This document shows, one piece after another, positions 28,271 through 41,861 of a stretch of 64,000 nt of DNA; position 1 is the stretch's first letter; each line of letters starts with the position of its first letter. The stretch is from Paraspadella gotoi (taxonomy: Eukaryota; Chaetognatha), in the NCBI GenBank assembly GCA_051294375.1, contig CM119264.1, positions 8,257,523 through 8,321,522 on the forward strand, given 5' to 3'. A model generated the notes under the pieces. The model was given only the letters and a program-made list of their open reading frames with translations, was not told the origin of the DNA and ran no database searches. Made by a program: the position numbers and the translations under genes.

Positions 28271-29835
28271 TTTCAAGATGAAAACGTACATGTTTCGGCG
28301 TTTTTACAAGCCTTCTTCAGCGTCAATTTAGTTAGTGAAAATATTAGACAGATTTTGTGTAGAAGAAGAGAGAGAGAGAGAGAGAGGGCAAAGTATCTCT
28401 GTTTCTCTCTCTCCCCATCTTCTATACAAATTCTATCTAATAATTTCACAATCTAAAATGACGCTGAAGAAGGCTTATAAAAAATCTTAAAACAATAGGA
28501 TCGAGCCTCCCTTCAATGATAACCAAATATTGATGCGATGATAACCAAATGATTGATGCGATGATAACCAAATATTGATGCGATGATAACCAATAATTGA
28601 TGCGATGATAACCCAATGATCGATGTGATGATAACCAAATGATTGATGTGATAAAAACCAAATGTTTGATTCTATGATAGTCATTCATTGATGTGATGAT
28701 AATCATTCATTGATACGATGATTGTCATTCATTGATGCGATGATAGTCATTCATTGACGCAATGAATCATTCATCATAAATAAAACAAACAAATGCGTGT
28801 ATGAGTGAAAAAGAGAGAGAGAGAGAGAAAGAAAGAGAGAGAGAAAGAAAGAGAATAAATCCACGAAAATCTCGGATGTAAATTTGGGATTTTGCATTGA
28901 GAAAAAAGCTCGGAATAAATGGCAATAATAAAAGTTTATAAAAGGAAAAAAATAATCAAAATTTTTCAAAAAACGATCACGCAAGAGATCGTACAGAGAG
29001 AGAGAGAGAGAGAGAGAGACAGAAAGAGAGAGACAGACAGAGACAGAGAAAGAGCTGGATAGCCGCTGGAAGGCAGCTGAACAGTCACTGCAGAGCCTGA
29101 ACTCGTTTTTAAAGGGTTCAGAAAAGGCAGCAACTGACAAAAATAGGAAGAAAAATCTATATATAATTTAAAGAAATAAAAGAAAGGGAAAAAAAATGTT
29201 ACAATTGTTTACAATTGAACATTTTTACAATTTTTTTTAATCATAGCTTGTAAAAGATTTTATTTTTATTTATATTAAAATTAAGATATAGCTTCTCATT
29301 AAAAAGTTCTTTTGATTTCACGTGTTTTTTATTAATTCAAAGATTTGTTTATGAATTTTATCTTCAATATTATTTACTGCAATATGTAAATTAGATTAAA
29401 TCATTTCTATATACTAATTTGGATATTATAATGAGTACTATAATCTCATTTGCATATTGCAGTAAATCATAATGAAGTGGAAATTTAAACAAAAAATACT
29501 TGAATCCAAATGTAATATGAAAATTTCAGAGCTATTTCAAGATGAGAAGCCATATGGCATATCTAAATTTTTAACTTACTATATGATCGCACACTTTTAT
29601 AAAAATTCATTGTAATTTATAATAATTTTCATTTAAAAAAAAAGGTAAGTCCCAGCCAAAACTATAAAAGCGTAGTAGTTTTTATAAAAAAATGCGTGAC
29701 GCTGCCGACGACAACGACAACGACGACGACGACGAACGACAACTCACAAGAAGCTCACCCGAATCAATTTTGAGCCTGAACCGGCTTCCCGGTAGGCTCG
29801 ATAAAAGCCGAAACATGTACGTTTTTATCTTGAAA
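28271..29835. mobile_element. Non-autonomous element with 29-bp inverted ends and internal repeats
   Basis: The left end 28,271-28,299 (...ACGTACATGTTTCGGC) is mirrored by 29,807-29,835 (GCCGAAACATGTACG...) with one mismatch. A second, inner inverted pair with the core CCTTCTTCAGCGTCA lies at about 28,303-28,325 and 28,458-28,480. The interior holds a 21-bp minisatellite, AG tracts and AT-rich DNA. There is no coding capacity. The GAAGAAGGC...GCCGAAACATG arrangement is reminiscent of Penelope-like element ends with a hammerhead core. Confidence 0.5.
28518..28765. repeat. 21-bp minisatellite, two flavours
   Basis: First about seven units of ATTGATGCGATGATAACCAA, then about four of CATTGATGCGATGATAGTCAT type. 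The minus-strand repeated frame (SHQYLVII-like) is an artefact. Confidence 0.9.
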
Positions 29836-30392
29836 CGTCTACAACTCGTAAAATCTTGATCTCAGTTCATAGATTCGTGAATATGGTCGTTAAGTCGTTT
29901 GACAAATTCGATGTTCACTCGCGATAAAAAGTCATGATGATTTGAATCAAGTTTATCGAAACCACGTTTTTAGGAATCCCCGTAGCATGAAGCTCACTCT
30001 CCTCAGATACCAAAGATGGGTATTGGGAAACTGCATCGCAACCGGCGCGCCAATCGTGATTACGACGAACAATGGCATGCGCACCAATCGTAGGGATTTC
30101 ATGAAAGTGAGGGAGTTCATGAGCGAATGAGGATGATGATAAGGATGAAGGAGGAGGAGATCCCGAGGGGTATTTGGCATTGGAGGGGGCGGTGACGCGG
30201 GGGTAAACCCAAAGGCGGTGAGGGGGGTGGCACGGGCGAAGAAGGAGACTCAGACTGATCCTTGTTAATCTTTGTTTTGACTTTCTTTCTTTCTTTCTTT
30301 TCTTTATCTCAAAATTTTCAAACTCTGGACTCCTTCACTTCACTTCACCGCACCGCACTCGGTCGTCATCAACATCGTCAACGATCATAAAA
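29836..30392. other. Intergenic; possible promoter of the Asn-rich gene
   Basis: The region contains a G-rich patch at 30,140-30,235 and a TTTC run at 30,285-30,305. Two overlapping short frames at 29,942-30,130 lack splice or homology support. No TATA box stands out before the ATG at 30,393. Confidence 0.4.
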
Positions 30393-30743
30393 ATGAACAC
30401 CACAATCTGTCTCTTTTCCTTTTTTTTGCTTTTGCATGGGGTTGCTGGCGTCGTGGACCCACCAAAGGTCCATTTTTTTACTACTAGGTAAATGATTTTT
30501 TTTTCGTTTGAAAAAAAATCTCGAATATAAACCTTTCAATCTATTTTATTTTTCATCTTCAGTAATAAAATGGGCAACGACGACGACAACGAGGGCGACA
30601 ACCCCATGGACACCATTCATAAGAACATCTTCGCCGGCAACAACAACAAAAACAAGATTTTCGATGGCAGCACCAGCAATGGCAACAACAACAGCAAGAA
30701 CAACAACTCCGTTGCAACCAATAATCGAATCAACTGCATCAAG
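30393..30743 (+). CDS. Secreted Asn-rich protein, exons 1 and 2
   Basis: Exon 1 (30,393-30,487) encodes a classical signal peptide, MNTTICLFSFFLLLHGVAG, then VVDPPKVHFF, and ends ACTAG|GTAAAT in phase 2. Exon 2 (30,563-30,743) enters in phase, is acidic and then very Asn-rich (NGNNNSKNNNSVATNN), and ends ATCAAG|GTGCTT in phase 0. The following intron is interrupted by the start of the low-quality duplicate at 30,858; the exon array continues after it at 41,862-42,397. A secreted, low-complexity structural or matrix-like protein is the inference. No family is recognised. Confidence 0.55.
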
Positions 30744-30866
30744 GTGCTTTAATGATAAACAATTAATAAATTAATCAATATACATTAATTATTTAATTTA
30801 AAAAAAAATTGTTTTCAATATTTGCGTATAGGACAACGACAAAAAGAGAGAGAATAACATTATTTA

Positions 30867-31187
30867 CCACTTCGATTTTGGTCCGATGGTCCGATTGCGC
30901 GACAAAATTTGACCCAAAAGTTTTTCCTCTTTCTTTCAAAACTTTGACGCGTTCGTTGATGAAATATTTCGGTATCGGGAGTTCGATGTCGTTCTGGAAA
31001 CGAAGTTTTGTTCATAATATTATTAATATTGGTAATATTCGGTAATTTTGTTAATGATTTTTTTGCTAAGGCATCAAAACAACTTACGGGGGTTAATTTG
31101 AGATCCGACAAGACGTCGTCGAAGTAGTGAAATTCCGAATATTCCAAGTTAAACCATCTCGTTCTTCAGCTCCAGAACGGCGAACCT

Positions 31188-31276
<89 letters not shown>

Positions 31277-31338
31277 AGAGGAAAAGACAAAGGGGATCAC
31301 CATCAGTCATTTTCACGAAACTCACCCATGGTGGCGTC

Positions 31339-31419
<81 letters not shown>

Positions 31420-32120
31420 ACGAAACTGACACCATAGTGGCGTCGAGAACGTGTCGCAAAGAGTCTCCTCTTTTTGCGGGTGAACGATTTGGTCGTAGCA
31501 CTGTTCCAACGATCTGTAAATCTGCGAGATTGTCGAATATAAAAGCATTAAGTCACCAAAAAGTTTAAATCATACATATTAATCTAACAGTTTTGAAATC
31601 GTTAATCAGAATTAGGATTCAAAATTATATAAAATGAACAATATCTCACGACTCGCTTTATTACTATGGAAACTGGAATGGAAATGAAAATCTACTCATC
31701 AATCTCATCTGAATGCATTTTACATGTTTATCTTTCCATTTCTCTCACCTGAATATATTTTATATACATGGTGGCGAGAAGTTGCGCCGCCGCCTGGCGA
31801 TCCTTTTCCGGCTTAGGCGGCTCCGGAGGAAGCTCCTGCTTGAGGAGGTCGTCCAGGGCCGTTTGAGCCTCTTTCCATTGGCGGTTGTATTGCGCTGCAG
31901 GTAATAACCATTTTTTTATGGTAATAGTTAATATTATTTTAAAAAATTAAAATTAGAGATTGTAAAGTATAATTTTTATTCTTTTTACTCGCTCTTATAT
32001 AAATCGTGAATTGTCAATCTTTGGCAATCGTAAAAATTAATAATAAAATTAGCAAAGACTATTATTAATTAATTGTAATAATGAATAAAGATTATTTGTT
32101 AAGGCTCACCTGTGCGACAT
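30867..32120 (-). pseudogene. IQCA1: Partial IQCA1 copy (exons 1-5) in the duplicate
   Basis: It carries the same exons as 19,233-20,491 with inserted or lost bases that break the frame, for example in the exon matching 19,806-19,893. There is no downstream AAA part, so it cannot encode DRC11. Probably an assembly artefact rather than a biological pseudogene. Confidence 0.75.
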
Positions 32121-32771
32121 CTTTTCGTGTTTAAATGGTGAAAAGTTGACGGTAAATAGTAATCGCGGATCCAAATCACAGGAAAGCTTGGCAGGAAATG
32201 ATGAGGCGGAAAATTAATGCATTAGTAGTTCGAGTGAATTTCTTTTGTTCGGGTGATTTTTCTTTGAGTTTGTGACTTTTTTGTTCCGATTAATTTCTTT
32301 TTCTTCCATCCTTGTTTCGTCCTTTTTGCAGTTTACCTAAACCTTCCCCTTCGAGTTGACTTTTTGTTCTGTTTTACCTTCCGTTACTATGGGCAGGTAC
32401 TCGGCGTTGTCAAGAACGAGGTAGAAAAAAAATCTTTTGGTTTTCAATTTCGACCGACATAAAGATAAGCTTCTCAAGTCTTTCTCCGTTAGAAGGAGAG
32501 CAAAGCGAAATGGAGTATTCTCTTTTCAGAAAAAATAAATGAACAGCCGTGAGGCACAAATAAAAAGTTTCACTGAAACCATCAAGTTAACCTGTTTTAT
32601 AAACTTTATGAGTGCGATTGAGCACATGAGGAAGAGAGGTGAAAAAACAGGGATCGAAGAAGGTCTTGTCTCTTCTGTTTTGACGTCGCAAGATTTAACA
32701 AATGCCACAAACATCGGTTATAAGATCGATGCTCCACCTAGCCTTTAAAAACTCATATAGCGTCTGTGAAA

Positions 32772-33205
32772 ATGTTTAGAATTAACATCCTTGCGTCGAG
32801 TTACAATCGATGTGCGACATCACTGCAAAGTGTTATTGCTCCTTGGTTTTTGTTTATATACAAAAAACGGATAGGTGAGCAGTGAGCAGTGAACGACGAA
32901 CAACAGTTTCTTTTTCTGATTTTTTTAAAAATTGAATGCCATTTAATTTAATGACTTGGAGGTTGCAAGAGATCGTACATGCATAGTAATAAAGGACCCA
33001 ACGCAAGATCATAAATTTTATATATACTCCTATATAATTTACATTCGATTTGTATCCTTTTCTTCAACTAACTTAACAGATGATCATCACTCGCTCAACC
33101 AACAGAATCTTGAAGAGTAGTCGGACTGGAGAATCGAGTGTCGAAAAGCGCGAGTTCCAATTTCTCTCCGGGAATTATGAAGGCGAGTTCGTGAACTCAA
33201 TTTGT
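32772..33205 (+). pseudogene. Copy of the small membrane-protein gene
   Basis: It matches 21,106-21,529, including the donor and acceptor. A missing base after Leu-Lys-Ser (GAAGAGTAGTCGG instead of GAAGAGTTGAGTCGG) alters the second-exon frame. Confidence 0.65.
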
Positions 33206-33728
33206 GACAAACGAATGACATACCAGTTATATATGACAATTTATTATATGTACAATAAGGCGTAGTGAAAGTTGCATATCAAAAAATCGATAGTTGATCA
33301 TGAGCTATAGAACATTGATATATAAAAAAAAATTGTTTTTAATTTCTCAGTTTTCGCATTCCCGCTATTTATACATAGTACTCATATAGAAAATGTCAAA
33401 ATTTTGAAAAAGGTTTTTCTTAGATTGAATGCCTCATAAAAAAGTTGATAAAAGAAAATTCTTCATTAAGTTAGGTAAACTTAAAGTTAATTATTATAAC
33501 AGCTTTTTTAGGATTTTGACCCACTTAATGAATAAATTTCTAAAAAGAGGTTATGTTTCCTTTATTCAACTTTTTCTTAAGGACTTCGAATCTGCTTCAA
33601 AATAGAAAAAAAACATTTAAAATTTTGACATTTTCTATGAGCTTTGCCGAAAATTAACAATTGACAATTCTACTTGATTTAACATTTTTTAAAATTTTTG
33701 GCTACCTCTCGCCTTCAATTTCCTAAAG

Positions 33729-36700
33729 GCGAATTCTCACGATCGTCGCCACGAAATTTGCCTGAAAATCGTTTTGGCGGCTTTTTGCTCATCTTACGTC
33801 GTCGGCGGAAACAAAAGGGAAGCGAAAGAATTTCTCAAGAAACTACGGAATGGATCCGGAAGGAGACTGGATGGGTGAGGACTGGAAGACTGAGGACTGA
33901 GAACGGGGAGGATTGGAATGATGTGAGTCAGCCGGGGATAATTTGTAACAAGATAATTGTTATCAGACGAAACAAAGATGCACTGCGCTGCGCTGTGGAG
34001 ACGTTGAAAGCTTTGGAGAAGATGCTGAAAGATGGTAAGTTTTTGTTCTGCTCATAAAAATATATGGATGGATGTAATTGGATCTCTAGAGAAATGATTG
34101 CTATATTGTAACTTCAACAGATTGACGGAAGAGTTGTGAATATATATATATTATAAGGATAAGCTTTTACTCAACGTGCAAAAGTTGCTGCCTAAATCGC
34201 GTGTCTCGCTGAAACTTTAAATGATATCTATTTGAATTACTAATTACGAAGGATCCGTAGTTTGAAAGACAATGTTATTTATTAAAGGAGTCAAGTGCAA
34301 TGGCTAAAAATAATAAACTTGTACCCTCAAGGTTCTCCGGTAAATTGTTTTGCCTGACCGGACGACTCCTTTGCACGAAGCCGCGTACGTGGCCACAGGA
34401 TTGCGTCTTGCTCGTTCAGGTTTATATTTATATTTTCATTCTGATTTTCTAAACGATAGCGAAAATGCTTAACTGTTACTAAAATGTGGTCATAATTATT
34501 TCATTAGTTTATAAGATCATGGACGATTATATTCATTTCAAAATAACATTTATGAAAATGCATGTACAGTAACAGAAACAAGGTTAACGTTTAAATCATT
34601 AAAACAGGAAAAAAAAAAAAAACGGGTATACTAGTAACAAAAAATGAGAATGAGATTTAAAATAAACAGAAATAAAAAGTTTCGTTGACATAATTTTTTT
34701 ATATGCTATTGAAAGCCATAAATCTAAATAAAACGAAATAAAACTTTGTCAGACCACCTTTTCCATAATCCTGTCACAGAAATATTTGTTAAGATTTGAT
34801 TATAGCTTACTTAAAAAAATATGCATGCGAGATAAATTCATAAGATTAAAATTTGATCGCGAATTATAATTTTTTGTCCTCTATTTTACTAATTTCTATC
34901 GATAATTGATTATTTTGTGTACATCCACATTTGCTTCATCACTTTATAACTGAATTTCACTCTAGTTATTCAAAAATATTTTTTATAAAAATACGACTTC
35001 CATTCGCCGTGTTTTTGAAAAACAAGATATTTCTTTTGTTTAATTTTATGTGTCTTCTACTTTTGTTATTATTGTATCGTTAAATTGACTAACATTTAAA
35101 CGATTACATGTATATAATTACATTAACGAACTTGTCATTGCGTCTCATAATAACCTCGAAATGTTTACAGTTTTGGGCGCGACAATAAATCTCTAGTGGA
35201 ATCGAGGGTGAAACTCCTCTCAGGCTTTTCCGCTTCGCAAGGTTTTAACCGTATTTCTATTTTCTAACTCTAAAAGATCCTAATCATTTATCAATAATGT
35301 TTACCCATAGGTCACACTCAAATTTTAAATTACCTCCTTAATAAGGGTGCGAAAGTAAACCCAGCTGAAGAAGTCGCAGAAAGGTATATGGTAAAAATTT
35401 AATAACTTATAAATAATTATAATTATATATCTTTTTTTTAAAGGTACAAACTGAACGAATTAAATCCCCTTATACATGAAGCCGTTATTGGTGATCATAA
35501 CAGAATCAGTCAAAAAAATTCTTGAGGTTAGACGGTCAAAATAATTAATAAGTAATTTATGAGAATTTTACTTTTACTAAGCAAAGATAAGGGAGATTTA
35601 AATTATGCCATTTTTAATTTTCTAACTAGCTGATTAGCACCCAAAAATAATGTACACGGCATATATCAAATCTTAAATAAAATTAAAAATTCATATCGCA
35701 AATTCACAATAGATTAAAAAAAGTTATCAATATGTTTATATTTTAGTATGGAGGTGATGCAATTTTTTTTGATTTGAGTATTGGACTTCCGCTTTCTGTA
35801 GCGGCCAACAAAGGGACAAAAGATATAGCCTTACTGCTATTACTTTATGGATCCAAGGTGAGTGTGTTTTTGATATAAATTATCGTATTCTACCAAAAAA
35901 ATTATTAATCAATCAATCAATTATCAATCAATTGTAGCCTTAATAATGCAATTCGTGAGATATTTGTTGGCATAGATGGGAAGCATCAGAAACCTTAGAA
36001 AATTTTTTGGTTACCCTGTCATTTATAATATTTTCAAAATTAGTCCAATGAACGATTCATGAAATGTTTAACTTTGACTATGTCTTATTTCTATAAAATA
36101 TAGAAATGATAACGATATCTTGATATGAAATAAAATTCTCATAAATTGAAAACATATTTTAAAAACATTCTTACTGTTTTTTGTTATGTTTGTAGAACTT
36201 AATACGTTAAAAATATTGTATGAAAAACTTTTCTTCCCATTTTTGTTTCGTATTTGCATATGAGTTGATTGTTATAAAAAATTAATTCTATTATAAAAAT
36301 TATCAAAAAATCTTTTAGCTTCAAGCTTCGTCTCCGAGTTTTAAGTATCTGTCAGAACCAGACGAATGCAAAAATATGACTGCCCTACATTTTGCAGCTT
36401 AAACAGAGGCACCCAGGTAATTTAATAATAATAATAAGGGTATAATTTTATCGTTGTCATGAAAGTAGGAAATCAGTTTTACTCCGCGATTATTGATTAT
36501 TTTATATATTAATATATAATATATAATCAAGTTTTGAATTGTGCAACGAATTTTAATTTTTATTTTTTTGCACAATTCAAAAACTTTTATTTTCTTTAAC
36601 TCGTAAACAACGAAAAAGAAAGGATTTTCATTTTTAAAATTTCTGTCCAGCGCCTCAGTTTCTCATTGATTGAAATTATCCTCTTAAGAATTGAATGTAA

Positions 36701-37261
36701 ATTATTCTCTCGGTTTTCGTCGCTTTTGAGAGTTGAAAAAAAAAAACAACAGAGTTTTTGATTGTTTTTGGAAAAATGGTTTTTTTTTAAATAAAAATAC
36801 GGATCGTAAGACCAGAATTTGTCGAGTTTAAATTTTCTTTAAAATGACCTAAATTGTACCTTCAAATCCAATTCCCATTGTAAAGGGGTTTTTTTTTTTG
36901 TTTTTCATAATTTTGAATTTACTTTTAATTCTCAGAAATCTTCGTAACTTCTCTTGGGAATTTGGGGCAAACTTGTGGTAAAAAACGGAGTGGGAAAAAT
37001 ATCCAAAAGACTTGCTTCGTCGAAACAAGCGCCTCCTGGAAAGAGGACAAAAGATTTTTGGAGCAAGGAAAAAAATCTGCAGATTTTTAATTTTAAATCT
37101 AAACTATGTCATGATATTCTTTGCTTTTATGAAAGTCACCCACGTTGTTTATAAATCATATGTAGATTTACGCTTAGAGAAAATGTGGTGCGAACTATAT
37201 TTCGTTTCTAAAATTGTTAAAACCTCCACCAAGGTTGAAAAATATTTATGTTGCCAGTTGA
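33729..37261 (+). pseudogene. ASB5: Copy of the ASB gene with many indels
   Basis: All nine exons of 22,069-25,604 can be followed. Frame breaks occur in most of them, for example the ankyrin exon near 34,330-34,420 and the SOCS exon near 36,940-37,250. Splice sites are largely kept. Indels in homopolymers suggest raw-read error rather than decay. Confidence 0.75.
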
Positions 37262-40200
37262 TACAAAAATCATCAATTAGAATTATGGAACTAACTAAAA
37301 GTTCTAAAAATGTAATAGAAGCGTTGAAAACTGTTTTATATTAAAAATAAAATGGCTATCATAAACAAGTTTGAGCAAACAATGTCGGATCTGCCCACGA
37401 TCATTATCGGTAATTAATTAATTAGTTAATTAAAATTTCAGAGCTATTTCAAGATGGAGAAGCATATCTAAATTTTTAACTTACTATATCGCACACTTTT
37501 ATAAAAATTCATAATAATTTTTATTTAAAAAAAAAGGTAAGTCCCAGCCAAAACTATAAAGCGTAGTAGTTTTTATATTATTTAATTATTAATATTAATT
37601 TTTTCAAGTTAATTATTTAATTAATATGCAATTAATTAATTAATTTGATCAAAAATTTTGCTTTGTTGATTAATTAATTGATTAATTTATTGATTAATTA
37701 GTTGACTAATATGATTAATTAACTATTAATTTTTTTATTAATTAATTACATCTTGAATTTACATTTAAAATAAAAAGAACAAGAAGCATAATCAATTAGT
37801 GAAACAGGTTCTTTGTTTTTTCCATTTAAAACTTATTTCCACTCAAACGATTCCATCGAAACTTGATTTTCCAGTTTAATCACACCCAATTTCTACCCAA
37901 ATACCAAAATTTCAAGTTATATATATATATTATATATATATATATTATATATAATTATATTAATCCGTTCCATTAGGATTGTACCCACGTAGGATTGCGC
38001 CCAGAAAATTGGCGCCCACAGCATGCCCACACTTATAATTCACCGCAGATTGTGCCCATGTGGGCGCAATTCTACGTGGGCGGAATCCTACAGGGCGGAA
38101 TCCCATGTGGGCGCAATCTTCCGTGGGCGGAATACTATGGGTGCAATTGTATGTGGGCGCAATCTACGTGGGTGCAATCCAAGGGGCGCAATTTTACCGG
38201 GGCCCAATATACGTGGGTACAATCCTGCTACCACCATATAATTAATATGAATCATCACCCCAACTTGAGAAAAATGTTTTTCGCTTTTTTTTTGTATTCG
38301 AATTATGACTATGACATCCTTTTAGGCTTTTCTCTTTCAATAATATCTCAATATCTTGAATAATATAGGTGTATGTAAATATCAAAGAATAAAGAATTGT
38401 AAGTGTAAATTTAATAGGTAAGAGTTTTTTAATAATTTTTGTGAGATTAGATAATTACAATTTTTCATTTTTTATTTTTAACTAGCTGTCATAAAATTGA
38501 GGTGTTGACACCTCTCTGGTCGAGGGAGTCTCAAGGAATTGGCGTCTCGCCTGAGTTTTAGTTTTGTACGTGTTTAAAAAAATGATTTTGGTTTGCTCTC
38601 ACATAATTTTATATTTTTACAGATACGAAGAAGACATTGTCCCCATGGGCTTGACTTCCCCTGCTTTTCGCTCAGGCGAGGATGAGAGAGTTGCTGGGGC
38701 CCTCATTCGCCAAACTTCCTTGGGAATCGAGGGTTCTGGCCACTCCTCACCAAAGGAGGCCTTCGGTCGGAGGCGGTAAGCCAATGACAATGGGAAGACT
38801 AGTGTTCCGATAACGGTTATTAACGGTTAATTATAATTTTTAACTTAACCGTTAATGGTATTATTTTAACAGTTAAATTCGGTAATTTTTCAAATACGAT
38901 TTTGATATTATTTGTTAGGAAATTCTTGATTTTTTGAAAGAAAAGTATTTTTTTCCTGTCCTCTCTTATTCTCCTCTCCTTTCTCACCATATTTTCCCCT
39001 TCTCTCTCTTCTCCATTTTTTCAATGTTTTTTTTTTTTATTATCATCCAATCTTTTTTCTATCCTAATCTCTCTATTCCTTTCTATCCCCTAACTTTATA
39101 CCCTTCTTTTCTTCTCTCTTTTCCCTCCTTCTTTCCCCCTTTCTTTTCTCTTCTTTTTTCTGCCCCTTCCAGTATTTTTTTTACTTTTCTCCTCCCAATT
39201 TTTTTTTCTAGTTTTTCCTTTCAACTAATTTTTATGCATTTACATCTTAGAAAAAAAAGTTTGAATTAATTGACAATACGATTTATTTTCAGATGAAAAC
39301 GTACATGTTTCGGCGTTTTTTACCAAGCCTTCTTCAGCGTCAATTTAGTTAGTGAAAATATTAGACAGATTTTGTGTAGAAGAAGAGAGAGAGAGAGGAG
39401 AGAGGGCCAAAGTATCTCTGTTCTCTCTCTCCCCATCTTCTATACAAATTTCTATCTAATAATTTCACAATCTAAAATGACGCTGAAGAAGGCTTATAAA
39501 AATCTTAAAACAATAGGATCGAGCCTCCCTTCAATGATAACCAAATATTGATGCGATGAATAACCAATGATTGATGCGATGATAACCAAATATTGATGCG
39601 ATGATAACCAATAATTGATGCGATGATAACCCAATGATCGATGTGATGATAACCAAATGATTGAAGTGATAAAAACCAATGTTTTATTCTATGATAGTCA
39701 TTCATTGATGTGATGATAATCATTCGAGTGTTACGATGATTGTCATTCATTGATGCGATGATAGTCATTCATTGACGCAATGAATCATTCATCATAAAAT
39801 AAAACAAACAATGCGTGTATGAGTGAAAAAGAGGGAGAGAGAGAGAGAAAGAAAGAGAGAGAGAAAGAAAGAGAATAAATCCACGAAATCTCGGGATGTA
39901 ATATTTGGGATTTTGCATTGAGAAAAAGCTCGGAATATAATGGCAATAATAAAAGTTTATAAAAGGAAAAAAATAATCAAAAAAAAAAATTTTTCCAAAA
40001 AAAACGATCACGCAAAGAGATCGTACAGAGAGAGAGAGAGAGACAGAAAGAGAGAGACAGACAGAGACAGAGCTGGACAGTCGCTGGAAGGAGCTGAACA
40101 GTCACGGCAGACCTGAACTCGTTTTTTAAAGGTTCAGAAAAGGCAGCAACTGACAAAAATAGGAAGAAAAAAATCTATATATAATTAAAGAAATAAAATG

Positions 40201-41418
40201 AAAGGGAAAAAAAATGTTACAATTGTTTACAATTGAACATTTTACAATTTTTTTTAATCATAGCTTGTAAAAAGATTTTATTTTTATTTATATTAAAATA
40301 AGATGTAGCTTTCTCATTTAAAAAGTTCTTTTGATTTCACGTGTTTTTTATTAATTCAAAGATTTGTTTATGAATTTTATCTTCCAATATTATTTACCTG
40401 CAATATGTAAATTAGATTAATCATTTCTATATACTAATTTGGATATCATAATGAGTTACTATATCTCATTTGCATATTGCAGTCAATCATAATGAGTGGA
40501 AATTTTAAAACAAAAAATACTTGAATCCAAATGTAATAATGAAAAATTTCAGAGCTATTTCAAGATGAGAAGCCATATGGCATATCTAAATTTTTTAACT
40601 TACTATATGATCGCACACTTTTATGAAAAAATTCATTTGGTAATTGAATATATAATTTTCATTTAAAAAAAAGGTAAGTCCCAAGCCAAACTATAAAAGC
40701 GTAAGTAGTTTTTATAAAAAAATGCGTGACGCTGCCGACGACACGACGACGACGACACGACGACTCGGCACAAAGAAGCTCGACCCGAATCAATTTTGAG
40801 CCTGAACCCGGCTTCGCCGGTAGGCTCGATAAATAGCCGAAACATGTACGTTTTTATCTGAAACGTCTACAACTCGTAAAATCTTGATCTCAGTTCATAG
40901 ATTCGTGAATATGGTCGTTAAGTCGTTGACAAATTCGATGTTCGACTCGGATAAAAGTCATATGATTTGAATCAAGTCTTATCGAACCACGTTTTTTAGG
41001 AATCCCCGTAGCATGAAGCTCACTCTCTCAGATACGAAAGATGGGTATTGGAAACTGCATCGCAACCGCGCGCAATCGTGATTACGAGAAAAACAATGGC
41101 ATGCGCACCAATCGTAAGGGGATTTCATGAAAAGTGAGGGATTCATGAGCGAATGAGGATGATGATAAGGATGAAGGAGGAGGAGATCCCGAGGGATTTT
41201 GGCATTGGAGGGGGCGGTGACGCGGGGGTAAACCAAAGGCGGTGAGGGGGTGGCACGGCGAAGAAGGGAGACTCAGACTGATCCTTTGTTAATCTTTGTT
41301 TTGACTTTCTTTCTTTCTTTCTTTTCTTTATCTCAAAATTTTCAAACATCTGGGACTCCTTCACTTCACTTCACCGCACCGCACTCGGTCGTCATCAACA
41401 TCGTCAACGATCATAAAA

Positions 41419-41790
41419 ATGAACACCACATCCATGTCTCTTTTCCCTTTTTTTTGCTTTTTGCATGGGGTTGGCTGGCGTCGTGGACCCACCAAAAAGG
41501 TCCATTTTTTTTACTACTAGGTAAATGATTTTTTTTTCGTTTGAAAAAAAAAATCTCGAATATAAACCTTTCAATCTATTTTATTTTTCATCTTCAATAA
41601 TAAAATGGGCAACGACGACGACAACGAGGGCGACAACCCCATGGACCACCATTTCATAAGAACATCTTCGCCGGCAACAAGAACAAAAACAAGATTTTCG
41701 ATGGCAGCACCAGCAATGGCACAACAACAGCAAGAACAACAACTCCGTTTGCAACCAATAATCGAATCAACTGCATCAGTGCTTAATGAT
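41419..41790 (+). pseudogene. Copy of the Asn-rich gene, exons 1 and 2
   Basis: It matches 30,393-30,743. The signal-peptide exon has extra bases, and the exon 2 acceptor reads TTCAAT instead of TTCAGT. It is followed by the downstream exon array, which is seen only here. Confidence 0.6.
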
Positions 41791-41861
41791 AAACAATAAT
41801 AAATTAATCAATATACATTAATTATTAAATTAAAAAAAATTGTTTCAATATTTGCGTATAA

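Noticed and set aside
28446-28706. Repeated His/Ile/Leu frame
   Set aside because: Generated by the 21-bp minisatellite.
29942-30130. Basic frame resembling a ribosomal-protein-like segment (KLHRNRRANRDYDEQWHAHQ)
   Set aside because: Similarity is only impressionistic, short, with no exon partners; another frame is also open.
41605-41799. Second Asn-rich gene copy as a paralogue
   Set aside because: Matches 30,563-30,743 apart from read-type indels and lies in the suspected artefactual duplicate.
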